DNA from: Pseudeuparius sepicola
Lineage: Eukaryota > Arthropoda > Insecta > Coleoptera > Anthribidae
DNA length: 64,000 nt
Assembly: GCA_963920635.1 (NCBI GenBank)
Contig: OY987305.1
Location: forward strand, 9,587,153 to 9,651,152
Direction: 5' to 3'
A program made the position numbers and the translations under genes. This document shows, piece after piece, positions 23,601 through 35,800 of the stretch (within the stretch, counting starts at the first letter, position 1; every line of letters begins with the position of its first letter). The notes beneath the pieces were generated by a model. It was not told the origin of the DNA and ran no database searches. It was given only the letters and a program-made list of their open reading frames with translations.

Positions 23601-26243
23601 AATAAAAAATATTTTTAAATTCTCACTTCTGGTTTGTTGGCAAGTGAGCATTACTTAGTCGTTTTTTTAAATACCCTGTATACTTTTGTTGTTAAGAATA
23701 TTTCCAGACTGGAATTTTCCATAAAATGAATACCCATGTTTAGGTCTCAATTATATGTAGGTATATAATTTTTCCTTCCAACTGGTGAGAATGGTTTCAA
23801 GTTTCAATACCTCATTTACTTCGAGTTCCAGACTTTTTCTGTTTCTGCTGTAGTTGTCATTATCTTCCTGTTGTGTTAATTATTCTCAAATTGTTTATAA
23901 CATAACAAATGTCACCTGTTTTAAGACACATCATCCGGATATGCCCAGGAGACCCCTGACCCCCTATTTCTTATTCTACATAAAGAAAAAGGGAAAAATA
24001 CAAAAACAACACCCTGGTTTAGATGGTGTTGAACTGACAAAAATGGTCGGGCAAATGTTTAAATGTTTAACCCCCCAGAAAAAGGAAAAATACGAGCTCG
24101 AGGCTGCTAAGAATAAGGAGGCATATAAGGCCAAGTTGGAAGAATTTTAGTAAGTAATGATTTTGGAGGATTCGGGCTTTACATCTTTTATAAAATTTTA
24201 GTTCATGTTACTTATATATTTATTTGTAGCAAAGTTCATCCGGAAATGGTACAAACCAAATCTCCAAAAATTCCAAAAGGCAGGAAAATCAAGGAAAAAG
24301 CTCCGAAACGCCCAGATCCCCCGTTTAAACTATTTTTTAAGTCTGAATTAAGTAAATCCGATATACCTGAACCGCAAGTTGCAGCATTCCGTGATACATG
24401 TCGTGAAAAATGGCGAGACATGACTGACAAGCAAAAACTGCCATGGATAAATTATGCTGAAGAACAATATGCGAAATACGAAGATATTTTGAAAGATTAC
24501 ATGGAGAAGCATCCAGAATATGTTCATGTCGAAGAAAAGCGATCATTCTTGTCGAGAGACGAAATTTCTATTAAAGAAAGACTAGCGGGGAAACCAGATA
24601 AACCCCCCGTATCTGCCTACGCAGTTTATGCTAAACTTGTTTTTAATAAAGATGAACTAAAAGGTATTCCCGCTAAGGATCGACTTAATTTTATTTCGAA
24701 TAAATGGAAGTTACTTCCTGACCAGGAGAAGCAGAGTATTAAGAACTTGCACAGTCAGGTAGGCGACTCAGATATAAAAAATTTCTTTGCAGCAAATTGA
24801 ACAATTGAAGGGCTCATGAATTTCTACTTCCATACTTCAATTGATTTATTAGACATTTACTAGCTCACTATAGTGAGATTCATTATTCTAATATAGCCAA
24901 TATTCGGTCAATGTCATAGATTGCCATGACAATGACAGATTGAATATTTATCAGTTTTGACAGTTCATAGTTACTGGTTGCGTTTACCGTATCGAGGCAC
25001 ATGCATGTGCGTGCAAGCGCTTTTACGCTAGAAGACGTTGGACAGCTGCGCTGAAAGCAAGCCGATTAAAAAAATGGAAGAGTAAAAATTGTGTGCTTTT
25101 CCGCTTGTAGTTTGAAGCAGCGGTAGTTTGGCAGGCGTGCATTTGTAAATTCCACGATTTTTCTCTAACCTAAAAATTTTGTGTTGGTTTGGTGTTACTT
25201 TGTCACATTTTGAACCTTATTAAAGGCACAGTACACCACTGAAACCATTATTTTAAATGACAGATGCCATATTTGTGCAAAAAGGCTTTAATGGCTGCAA
25301 GCGCATACTAAAAGCGACTGCAAGCAAAGCCATTTGAAATATTCCATATTTTAAGTTTATTTGGTAATTATTACAACTGGTTGTAGAAAAATTAGTGTAT
25401 GCGTCTCTCATTTAATGGTTATTAAGACACCCATATTCATTACAACACTCGCCTATGGCTCTTGTTGTAATTCTCATACTCGTGTTTCCTCTTCCCACGC
25501 ACAAGCATTCAGTTGCTTCTGGGGTACTCCTAGTTTGGAGTATTGTGAGGGTGAGAATTGTTATTCTTCATAGGTGTCATTAAATTCTCTAGCCAAGATA
25601 ATATGGATATAATATATTTAAATTAATTCCTGGGAATTTTAATTTCAGATGGTAGCTCAGTATAATAAGGATTTTAAGAGGTATGTTGCTACTCTTCCTG
25701 AGGATAAGAGAAGGGCAGAATTGCAAACATTTTCTGGCAAGAAACCCATAGAAGATGAAGGCTCGAAGAAACAAAAAGCTAAGCCTGCCGTAAAGAAGTT
25801 TAAAGAACCGGAACAGCCACCTATGTAAGAAAAAAAATGAAACTTTTTTCAGGCGGAGAAAAAGTATGTGTTTTTTAGCTCCCCATTTAAGTACTTTGCA
25901 TCCGTCTATAAAGGAGAAGAACCGGTAGTTCAAGCTTGGAAGACTTTGAGCGTTGAAGAAAAACAAAAGTATGAACAGGAATTAGTTCAAAAGAAACAGG
26001 GATATATTCTGGAATTTGAGAAATTTTTGAAAAGTTTGACCAAAGACGAGTTAGAAACATTTTCCAATTTAAGGAAGCAGAAAATTGAAATGAAACAGAA
26101 CCCAGTAGAGGTGAGAGAAAATTAAATAAAATATTTTGGAGATTTTTAGATTTTTTTTTTGACAGGTGTCTACTGAAAGTGATTTGGATTCTTCTGATGA
26201 TGACTCATCTGAAGAAGACGATGACGATGACGATTCTGACTAA
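20671..26243 (+). CDS. UBF-like nucleolar transcription factor 1, HMG-box protein (8 exons)
   Basis: The protein resembles UBF, the HMG-box factor that organises rDNA for RNA polymerase I. Exons: 20671-21271, 21348-21475, 21537-21683, 23926-24149, 24230-24758, 25649-25824, 25879-26110, 26166-26243; 2115 nt, 704 aa (vertebrate UBF is about 760 aa). Order of domains: a lysine-rich 200-residue N-terminus with repeated KKRKKK basic clusters (nuclear/nucleolar signal type); a UBF dimerisation-like region in exons 2-3 (DDHFSYKTRLTKIEWEQIAFK); HMG boxes at about 299-364 (PRRPLTPYFLFYIKKK), 391-462 (APKRPDPPFKLFFKSE), 487-563 (GKPDKPPVSAYAVYAK) and a fourth at about 598-665; then an acidic Asp/Glu/Ser tail of about 25 residues. 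An in-frame TAG at 20659 supports this ATG. Intron 2 has an unusual GTGCGT donor. The N-terminal extension is longer than in vertebrate UBF. It could instead be another tandem HMG-box protein, but box order plus acidic tail favours UBF. Confidence 0.85.
21930..22430. repeat. Repeat family R, copy 2
   Basis: Second copy of the repeat seen at 8045-8690, same orientation, inside the composite element of the UBF-like intron 3. Confidence 0.7.
22505..23235. repeat. AACCGGTT-rich element in UBF-like intron
   Basis: Both ends are packed with AACCGG, GGTTAACCG and CGGTTTTCG words, giving extended inverted symmetry around a plain centre. Perfect AACCGGTT palindromes are at 22578, 22609, 23093, 23108 and 23123. 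The left edge TAGTGCTGGCAACCGAAACCG looks like a hAT-MITE end, but the right end is degraded. Confidence 0.55.
25482..25575 (-). repeat. Repeat family S, copy 2 (in UBF-like intron 5)
   Basis: Inverted copy: TTGCTTCTGGGGTACTCC, TAGTTTGGAGTATTGTGAGG, GTGAGAATTGTTATTCTTC. It lies about 75 bp upstream of exon 6. Confidence 0.6.
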
Positions 26244-26642
26244 ATGTTTTACGAAAATATTAACTGCTTCGGATATAGTTATTCAACTGGTGTAATTGCG
26301 TGTGAGTGAAATTAATTTTATTATTTTTTTACTATCAAAATACAGTATTTAATAATATTACGTTGACATGTTTTATAACTCTATCCGATAATAATAATAA
26401 TTATCAACCTCCCAGTACCACAAGCAGGTGGCAATTACTATTATGATGTTAAATAATTGTATGTAAAGTCTTATAAAAGGATGAATTATCTTGAATTTAT
26501 TAATAACAAGATGACTTTTTGGTAGTTTATTTACAAAGTCTGAATTTCATTTGAATGTGTCATATTGTAAATAATGTGTGTTAAATTTTTAGCAGTGATA
26601 TGTAAATGTTTAATTATGTAGAGTAATTGTAAAGAAAAATCA

Positions 26643-26648
26643 ATTAAA
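26643..26648 (+). promoter_or_regulatory. Candidate poly(A) signal (ATTAAA) of the UBF-like gene
   Basis: ATTAAA, a common variant signal, about 400 bp after the stop codon at 26241-26243. No AATAAA was seen between, so a 3' UTR of about 420 bp is plausible. Confidence 0.3.
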
Positions 26649-27199
26649 GGCATTCAATAATTTTGTAAGGCTTGATTATTTTTTTTAGTTTTTGATCTGT
26701 TTTAGAACATCGCTTATTTCCACGGAAAGTGCTTTTTCTCACCCAAATAGCAAACGCATATCTATCTCAAAAACGAAGAATACAAATAATAAAATAAAAT
26801 GTAAAAAAAACCTTTTTAAAAACAAGCTTTTATTTAAGCTATGTACTAAAACGAATAAAATTAGTTTAGGTTTTCGAAATGCCAAATTGTGACAAGTTTT
26901 TGTAAATCAAAAATCCCGCGCGAAATGTTTGTACAAGTAGGTAACAATTAGTTTTATTGGACAGCGATTGGTTGATAAGCAAGTACCTACTTGCCAAAGT
27001 ATGTGTTTTCTTTACAATTAGCGCAACAAGCTTTTTCATTTACAAAAACTTGTCGCAATTTGGCATTGAATTATTTTAACGAAAACCTAAACTTATTTTA
27101 GTCATTTTAGTAAATGGCTTTAATAAAAAGCTTGTCTAGAGGTTTTTTTTATCTTTTATTTTATTTTGTGATTTTTAACCTACCCTATTTAATTCCATT

Positions 27200-28340
27200 T
27201 AATTCCCATGTCTGAAGGGTAGAAAAGAAATTTAGTCCGCCATCGTGGGGCATCCGCCATATTGGATTTAGTATGGCGTCGCACTTACCTTATTATTTTG
27301 TACTCGTCAAACGCTTTCATTTGATAGCATTTGATACCCATGTCAAGTAGGTTGTGAAGAAATAGGTAATCCGCCATTTTGGAGGAGCTGCAGCCATATT
27401 GGATTTAGTGTGATGTCATCAGTAACTTTTTCGTTTTCTACTCTTCAAGCCCTTTCATTTGATACTAATATTAAGGGGGTTGAAAAGAAACTGTACCCGC
27501 CATCTTGGAGCATTTGATACCATTTGATACCCATGTCAAGTAGGTTGTGAAGAAATAGGTAATCCGCCATTTTGGAGCTGCAGCCATATTGGATTTAGTG
27601 TGATGTCCTCACTAACTTTTTCGTTTTCTACTCTTCAAGCCCTTTCATTTGATACTAATATTAAGGGGGTTGAAAGGAAACTGTACCCGCCATCTTGAAG
27701 CGGCGGCCATATTGAAATTAGTGTGATGTCACTAACTTTATCGTTTTCTACTCTTCAAGCCCTTTCATTTGATACCCATTTTAAGGGGGTTGAAAAGAGA
27801 CTATAATCCGCCATCTTGGAGCGGCGGCCATATTGAAATTAGTGTCGTGTCACTAACTTTATCGTTTTCTACTCTTCAAGCCCATTCATTTGATATCCAT
27901 ATTAAGGGGGCTGACAAAAAACACACCATCCGTCATCTTGGAGCGGCGGCCATTTTGAAAGTATTACACTTTACAATATTGAGTATTGGATATACTATTG
28001 TCACCAGAACTAAAGGTGTATGCAAATAAAGTACCTATTCGATTCCCATGTCTGCCGGGTGGTAAAGAAATTCAGTCCATTAGTCACTTACCTTATTATT
28101 TTGTACTCTTCAAACCCTTTCATTTTATACCTATGTCAAGTAGGATGTGAAGAAATAGGTTATCCGCCATATTCGGGCGGCGGCCATATTGAATTTAGTG
28201 TGATGTCCTCACTAACTTTATCCGTCGTCCTCAATCAACGCTTTATCGTTTCCTGCTCTTCAAGCCCTTCGATTTGATACCCATATTAAGGGGGTTGACA
28301 AAAAATACATCATCCGCCATCTTGGAGCGGCGGCCATTTT
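27200..28340. repeat. Minisatellite, units of about 120-190 bp
   Basis: About eight diverged copies of a unit containing CATTTGATACCCAT, ATTAAGGGGGTTGA, CCGCCATCTTGGAGCGGCGG and CTCTTCAAGCCCTTTCATTT. Anchor positions are near 27319, 27451, 27520, 27640, 27761, 27885, 28118 and 28262. Adjacent units are most alike, as expected of unequal exchange. Confidence 0.75.
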
Positions 28341-28365
28341 GAAAGTATTACAATATTGGGTATTG

Positions 28366-28415
28366 CCACAGACCAATATAGCTTAGCTAGCTATATTCTA
28401 TATATTGGTCTGTGG
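28366..28415. mobile_element. 50-bp palindromic insertion inside H1 tail
   Basis: Ends CCACAGACCAATATA and its exact complement (15 bp) enclose 20 bp. TATTG occurs directly on both sides (28361-28365, 28416-28420). H2 lacks it, which gives an empty-site comparison. Confidence 0.65.
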
Positions 28416-29649
28416 TATTGCATATATTGTTTTGTCACCAGAACTAAAGCTGAATGCAAAATTTCAGCTCAATCGGATGTCAGGAAGCTTGCAAGCTTGT
28501 AATAATAATTGGTTTTAGTTTATAATTTTTTGAAATTAATAGAGATTAATAGAAAGTTTCAAGATAAGGTGATATGTATTGCAGCCATTTTTCATCTGTA
28601 ATAATGGAGAGCACAGCAGGAGTCCATATAGTCATTTTGCCAAAATGATTTTGGGTGCTTCCAACTTCAGGGTATCTATGAGTTTAATATTATCATGTGA
28701 GTATTATGTGCTATATTGTCCACGAAAGTTGTTGATTAGTAACACTAACACTTAAGTAACAAATGAGTCATCGGTTTCATAGCAAAATAATGTGCCCAAA
28801 AGAGCAAAGGACTTTAGTACATTAGAAGTGTGTTCTGATTTACGATTCAAAATTAGTTTACTTCGATCCACAAATGTTGGAAATGAGGCTATTAAATTCG
28901 ATTCAGTGTAGTCGTTTACAAGAATTTCTGCATTTTAAAGGTCAAAATTATCCAAGCAGACCTCCAAAGTCGATAGGTCGAATACACCTTTCGGCAAGGA
29001 CGGAAAAAAGTGGTAGGTACCTATTTAATTTTTGTGGTCAAAAATTGCGCCGAAGGAGAAATTTGTTTGAATTTTCGCCCAAAGACCCTAGTTAAGAATT
29101 TCTTTTGCCTTGGTCTACGCCGAGACGGATGAAAATTACAGCGGACTTCTCTCTTAAAGGCGAATCTCTTCGGCAAAAATCGCCTGATTTTAACAGTTTA
29201 CAGTAACGCGAGCAATAGTTTATTCTGCCCAAGCCCATTTTAAGAAAATCTAAAAAAAATCCAGGGGCCGAACGGCTCATCCGATCCGGGCGCCCTTCGT
29301 TAGGGGTCGAGACCAGACGCGTACGCAACCGTACGCAAAATTTGGACTCGAAAAATCGAATACTGTGTCCTGTAGACAACACCGTATGTACACACATCAT
29401 AAACAGTTATAGAGAAACAAATGCCATAACAAGCGCCTATAGGTCCAGCCCTGCCGGTAGGCAAGATAACAACAGGTTTATTTTGACAAAAAGACTCAAC
29501 CAAGACTTCTTAAAAAATTTTTTCTATTATAAGGCAACGTAGAGGATGGAATTTGAATCCATCAGCAAAATCATTCCGTTTGTGATTTAGGATTCAGACA
29601 ATCGCTATATAGTCATTTAAAACTATCTAAATCTTCAAATTGCCGAGAT

Positions 29650-30091
29650 AACCTCAAATCCTGGCGACACCAAAGAAAATAAAAAAATCCATTGAAGAAT
29701 GGTTTCCCTTTTTAGAAAATCCTATTGACTCTGAGCTTCAACGCCTTTCACTATTTAAAAATCCTAAAGAAAGGACACTAGAGGATTGTGCAGTAAGTCA
29801 CTATTATGCAGGACACCCGATCAAAAAATTAAGAAAAATTTCACTGTCCAAAATGCGAAGTACTTTTAGAGCAAAAATTACGGTACAACATCTGAGCTTT
29901 ATTTAGTTATGCCTTCCGAAGAGGTTCAACGTTCCTACTATATGGATCAGGAGTTCATTGATCTAAAACTTCAAATTAAGTTGTTGGTGAAAAACTTACA
30001 TTTTATAGAATGTTTAGTAAGAACCAATTTATTTAAATGCTGTAAATGGTTTAGATGTGAAAAAGAAGTTTTGATACAAAGATCAAAAATT
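29650..30091 (+). pseudogene. Broken coding-like stretch, probable transposon remnant
   Basis: One frame reads TPKKIKKSIEEWFPFLENP onward for about 75 codons and stops; a shifted frame continues MPSEEVQRSYYMDQEFIDLK to a TAA near 30091. Lys-rich with a possible CPKC word in a third frame. The pattern of frame breaks in a gene-poor repeat region suggests a dead transposon gene. Family unknown. Confidence 0.25.
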
Positions 30092-31517
30092 TAAAAAATA
30101 AATAGTACCTATAAAAATGATTGTAGTATTATTATTACTCACCTACGATTCGGTTCGTACGCACAATCTTCCCAATCGTGAAAAAAAAGGAGCGCTTTGT
30201 GCACTTGTTATAAGTTATAAACGCCTATTATGTCCCTGTCGGACCTCCTAGGTGTTTATAATAACTGCCCCAGGTTCTGGCCGTATGTATGTGTGTCTGT
30301 ATGTGTGTACGGTTTCGTAGGCTTTGTTCCCCGCCCTCTACATGGCGCAGTTTTCGATTTCGGGCGAAAAGTACCTTTTGTATTGACTCTCGGCCGGGGG
30401 AGGTCGCGAAGCGGGCGACCGGTATTTTTTATTTATTAATTAGTCCGAAAATGTCGCGAGCTCGATGTCGAGATTCTCAGAAATTGTCTTTTTTGTCGAG
30501 CTGCAGCTACGCTATTTCGGCTCGGGGCTGTAACATGACAATTTTTAAAGCTTAGCTTAGCTCCTAATATTGGACACCAGTCAGTGGCGTAACTACGGAA
30601 GAGTAGGCCCGTGTTCAAAGTTTCAGGTGGGCCCCTGTGATTTGTTTTTTGTTTTACGTGAAAAAATCTATAATGGTCTATTTGTACCATTTCAACAGGT
30701 TAGCGAATAACGGATATACGGGGGGGCCTGAAAATGGTAAATTTTAAAAATAGCCTTGTATCTTAAGAAAAAGTATGTCCCGAAAACCGCAACTCCCTAT
30801 TTCTAACAATAACCGAGATACCTTGCAAAATTATCGAAAATGGGACTCCCTATAATAGGTAGGTACATACAAAATAATTCAACTTAAATTCTGTATTGAC
30901 CAAAAGTTAAAAATTATGCGCATTGCTCACTACAGATCGAAATACGCCATTTTATGGGTCAAAATTTCCATTCACCATGTACGTGCTGTACAGGGTGATC
31001 CAAACTCGCCGCCCCAGGCCTACTGCGGGAACACGAAAACTGAAAATAACATTTCGAACAGGGGTTTTTAAATGGGACATACTATAAGGTCCAATTATGA
31101 CCGAAATGTTTTTCCCTATATATTGAAAGTCCTTATCTTTCTCAAAAACTTTTGTAGGAAAAGATTCTCTTTTCTGTATCTTTTATTGTTCAAAATCTAC
31201 AGGGTCAAATATGTAAAAACATGGAATTTTTTATATTACATGTCAGAAATTATTTAAGAGTATGTTAGAGTGCCTTGTGCACCCTTAAATGTATTCCACT
31301 AGAATATTTTCTAAATTTTTGAATTGTGCTTGTTACTAACTTGTTTGCTACAAACAAATTTTAAAAAATATTCCAGTTGAATAAATTTAAGGGTGTACAG
31401 ACACCCTAACATACCTACTCTTAAATAGATTCTTACTACCAGTTGTTTCCATGCTCGTTTCCATGGCTAGCTAGATTTCGGAAAACCGATTCTGGTGATT
31501 AGAAAAAAATAAAATAA

Positions 31518-31940
31518 AATAAGTCTAGGTTTTCGTTAAGATAATTCAACGCCAAATTTCAAAAAGTTTTTGTAAATCCAAAAGCTTGTCGCGCCAAATG
31601 TTTATAACAGTAGGTACCAATTAATTTTATTGGACAGTGATTGGTTGATAAGCAAGTACCTACTTCCAATTATAATTACTTTAATTACAATTCGCTCGAC
31701 AAGCTTTTTGATTTACAAAAACTTGTGACAATTTGGCGAAAACCTAGATTTATTTTATTTTATTCATTTTACTACATGGCTTAAATAAAAGTTTGTTTTT
31801 AAAAAAGATTTTTATCTTTTATTTTATTTTGTACAATATTGAGTATTGCATATTGTATTGTCACCACAACTAAAGGTGTATGCAAAATTTCAGCACAATC
31901 GGATGTCAACAAGTGGTTCTAATTCAGCTTGCAAAATTCG
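31518..31940. mobile_element. Element H2, minisatellite-free relative of H1
   Basis: It carries the same palindromic head (TCTAGGTTTTCG ... CGAAAACCTAGA) and the same tail (GTCACCACAACTAAAGGTGT, CAATCGGATGTCA), joined directly at TTTATTTTGT / ACAATATTGAG where H1 has its tandem array. Confidence 0.65.
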
Positions 31941-31984
31941 ACCTACACTAACAGGGCAGTAATAGTATATTACATAGCGAGAGT

Positions 31985-32080
31985 AGTAAGAAGCTTATTA
32001 CGTACGAGTGGAAAAGTTGTGCACGAGCCGCGCAGCGGCGAGTGCTGTAATTCCACGAGTATGTAATAAAGCTTACTACT
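31985..32080. repeat. Short palindrome with CCGCGCAGCGG centre
   Basis: GAGTAGTAAGAAGCTTATTACG and CGAGTGG pair with CCACGAGTATGTAATAAAGC and TTACTACTC in inverted order; the loop carries CGAGCCGCGCAGCGGCGAG. Confidence 0.6.
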
Positions 32081-32891
32081 CGAGTGTTGTTCTATAATTT
32101 TTCTTCAACGAAAAACTAATATAATAGATCAACTATACTTCTGATTAGCTGACAGGCAATAATTAGTATGTTGGTTGGTTGCTATGGTGACGCGGATGAC
32201 GCTCTAACAAGGCACCCGTGATAATTGCGTTTTAATTAAGAACAGATACGTAATTTTTTTTATTACATGCCAGTCATTACGTGTCAGTCATTACGTGTCA
32301 GCAGTGTTCGTAACAATGGACTTACTTATAACCTAAACCGTCACTTAATAGGTATGTTACTAGCATAGGAGTAGAAAAATGTTTTTTTATATATTTGATC
32401 CTGTAAATTTTGAACAATAAAGGATGCAGAAAATATTTTTCTACAAAACTTGAGAGATTGATGATAAGGACTTTCAATATATAGGGAAAATATGGTATGT
32501 TTCTGGGGAAAAATATCGATGACGTTACAGCGGCCATTTCCCCAAACATGGAAAAAGCGAATTTTTGGTCATAATTATTGGACGTTAGTACCCATTTAAG
32601 GACCACTGTTCGAAATTTTATTTTCAGTTTTCGCGTTCCCACAGTAGGCCTGGGGCCAACCCTTGCATTTTTATTGTTGCGAAATTTCAATCGCCTTCTA
32701 TGTAACCGATTAGAGATTCTGAGTCGTCGGTTACGCAGCACCACATCAATCGGCTCGCATCGGAAAAACGGAGTGGACGCGGATCGTCTGGTACCCCTGC
32801 ATGAATCTTGGTGGCGGTGGGCCCCTAGCAGCTCTGGGCCCGTGTTCACTGAACACTCTGAACACCCTGTAGTTACGCCACTGACACCAGT

Positions 32892-35800
32892 GACACCAGT
32901 GCATTTGCGAAAGCAGATAATTATGGGGCGCCATCTATTAACGAGTAGCTCAGTTAAATCCAAAACGCATTGCCTACGTTTGTAATCTTAATAGTACAAT
33001 CCATGATAATTTTTGTTATTTTTTCCTTAAACAAATCTAACTTTCCAATATTATCGGGTGCCTATTGGACATGAATGTGCCGAAGCTAGAGGGAAAAAAC
33101 AATATATTTGTGACTTATGCGTAGATGGATTATTTGTTGAAACTTTCATTATTTAATTCTCAGGTGAATCAGGTTTAATTTCTGGACTTTCGCAATAAAA
33201 AATGTCAATGACCTAATAGGGATTGGATACTCTATCCAATATTAGGACACGATTTCTTCAAATCAATAAAATGACTTTTATGTCTAAATCGCCTATTTCT
33301 TTTAAAAAATACCATACAAAAGTTACGACAGGTAGTACCTACACTAATTTCAACAAATAGGTAATAAAAAAGAAAATATAGATTTGGTTAATATATCCCT
33401 AAAATATCACCGTTTAAAAAAATGGCGGCCGTAACTCCTCTGCCGTTAGAGATACGGGGTTGCCGTTTATTTTGATTATAGGCAGATAGGGAGAGGAAAA
33501 AATGGAGGACGAATTTTTTTATGGTTACCTCGATTTTCTTACAACAAGAGCTACTTTTTTGTCTTTAGAAATACAAGACTCGGGTTTGTATTGTTGGGTT
33601 GCCAGGGTAGAATCATTGGGAAATGCGGAGAAAAAAGTTCTATGGCCTAGGTACTCGATTTCGCGGGAAAACACAACTTTTTTATGCGACAAGATATAGA
33701 AAGACAGGACAAAGTGGGTTAGGTGCAGAAGATAAAATGACGCTGCGCCGAACAATTTTTTTTCCACAGCCTACCCTGATCCTTTGGAGGTGAATAACTT
33801 TCTCATTAGTACAGATAGGCACTTCCGTTTTTTTTTGTATCATTCTCAACTCAAATGCCAAGAGAAAAATTATCGAGGAATTATTTTTTCCATGGCACGC
33901 TCAGTTTTCCCAGAACATATACAACTTTTTTGTTTGGCGAGATAAAAATTTCGTTTCTACTGCGATGGAATGTGTACGGGAAATGAAGAAAACCGTCTAC
34001 AAGCGACAGTGGCATCGCAAAAAAAAAATCCGCGTAGGCGTTTATAAGCCTGCCGCGGTTTCAGCGCGGCGACAACTTGGCACCCCTCAAGTTGGTGGCG
34101 CTCGGCGGTCGGTACTTGTTAAATAAATAGCTATTATTTTTTCGTTATTAGTTTGCAATAAAAATGACACAATTTCCTTAAAAAGGCAACATAATTATTT
34201 TTATAGTGTGAAAAAAGCATTTCGGACTTAATATTGGGCTTTTTGGCAAAAACTTTAATAGGGAAAAAATACTTTTAGATTTTCGAGTGAATGTATCAAG
34301 CAAAAATTTTCACGTAAAATTTTTTTCTTAGTGGTATTTTTAAGTAAGGATCGAATGGGCCAGGGGGCAGTTGCTATTTGCATTTTTTCCATCACTTGTT
34401 ATGCCATTAGCCGAGCTATTACCATTCTAAACATATAGATAGGTAATAAAAATAGTGTCTGCATGTTAACCTTGTTTAAAATAAAAAGTCGTTAAATATT
34501 CTGAAAAGGCCGAGGTTCCGGCAACGTTGCTCCGCCCGAAGCTCCTCGAACACGCAAGTATTCGTATGGGGCTCGTCGCCGTGCGTTTCATGTGTCGTCA
34601 TAAGAATAATGTCTCTTCTTTCTGGAGTATATTCTTCTATGTTATCGCATAATGATCTCTATGGATGAGGCGCAGGTTGTACAGCTCGCACACGAAATTG
34701 TGTCTCCTACGCACGACACACGTCTTGACATGGCATTCGTTTGAAGGCAAGGTGCACATTGAGACACACGCGGCACAGCCCACGCAAGCCAAGACCAACG
34801 TTTTTGTGTCGTGTGCACGCCCGAATATTGAGACGCAGCGTAGGGCAGCACACGAATGTATCGGTCAAGCCGTGTGTAGGGTTCGAATCGTGCTTTTTTT
34901 TCACCTGATTTTTCTTTACCTGGTATGCCACTAAAACATCCTTTCTTGAGTTCTATTTTACAGGTACTAAAATCGATCCTTATTTGTTTATTCTTGGCTT
35001 GGCGGCTTGGCAATTCGGTTTATGCATTAGGGGGGGGCTCGCCATTGTATGTTTGGTTGCCTGTATCAATGTATTTTTATTTCCAACTAGCTGGAAAAAG
35101 TATCGAATTTCAAAAGATTACAAAAAACACGGGTATTTTTAAAATATCCATAGATACTAATGACACTAGTTTAAAAGTTATGGGCGAGATTTTTTTTTTA
35201 ATTTCAAACTTTATGCCGGCATAAATTCGTCTATTTTGTCTCTTGAGCCGGAATTTTACCTTCGTTAAGATTGGCATAGGTTTCGGAATATGCTCGGAAC
35301 GAAAACACGCTAATAAACATTGTAATTATCCAGGTCTTGTTGTAAATAAAAAACATAGGCAAAATACCCCTTAAATTATGCAGCGGGAATGCAAAAGTGT
35401 GGTTATTATTTATCAGATGGCGCGAAAAACAGACGATCGATGAACGGTTGACGCTGTTGTTACAGGTCCAGTTTAATAATTACATATATTATGTTCATAT
35501 GATCAATTTTACGTTTTGGCGATATATTATTTAATCAACTAAGCTGTCTGATTACTTTTTTATGTTTTTATATTACTTCCATATTATTATATACTATGAA
35601 TTGCGAATTTTTAATAATAAAATAATATAAAACTTCAAAAGGTATATTCGGGAGACCCTCGTAGCTCAAAGACTCCGATCTGTGATTTTAACCCCTCTCT
35701 TTTTAGCAATGGTTCATTGATTTTTAGCTTGAAAGGTACACGGCGGCACTAAGAACTGCTTTAGTTGACTTTGCATTATTTATACATACGTGTGGGTTGG

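Larger units (their letters stand above)
26860..28480. mobile_element. Minisatellite-bearing element H1
   Basis: Three parts: a palindromic head (26862-27100, TAGGTTTTCG...AAAACTTG arms), a tandem-repeat middle (about 27200-27970 and 28040-28340), and a tail with GTCACCAGAACTAAAG and CAATCGGATGTCA. Head plus minisatellite plus fixed tail resembles Helitron-like or DINE-type elements. A minisatellite-free relative is at 31518-31940. Confidence 0.6.
30582..32883. mobile_element. 2.3-kb hAT-type element with nested insertions
   Basis: Terminal repeats CAGTGGCGTAACTAC (left) and its complement (right end 32883) are flanked by the 8-bp duplication ACACCAGT (30574-30581 and 32884-32891). Subterminal GGCCCGTGTTCA occurs near both ends. 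Within it are an inverted pair (31010-31225 with 32365-32660), a second foldback (31253-31427), a copy of the minisatellite-family element (31518-31940) and a short palindrome (31985-32080). It is related in its ends to the element at 19473-20244. Confidence 0.75.

Noticed and set aside
27200..28340. Regular repeats that might suggest a CRISPR-like array
   Set aside because: Units are about 120-190 bp, diverged and adjoining with no unique spacers, in an insect-type genome; it is a minisatellite.
29533..29562. GGATGGAATTTGAATCCATC, tRNA-like T arm
   Set aside because: The upstream 60 bases are AT-rich with no D arm or anticodon arm.
32322..32985. 213-codon minus and 135-codon plus frames overlapping each other
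   Set aside because: They lie across the right arm and terminal repeat of the hAT-type element, whose low stop density explains them.
34870..34890. GGGTTCGAATC, a tRNA T-loop-like word
   Set aside because: No A box, anticodon stem or pairing acceptor stem could be found upstream.
34642..35013. 123-codon minus frame overlapping an 89-codon plus frame
   Set aside because: Both lie in a locally G+C-rich patch with few stops, and neither shows a domain or splice context.
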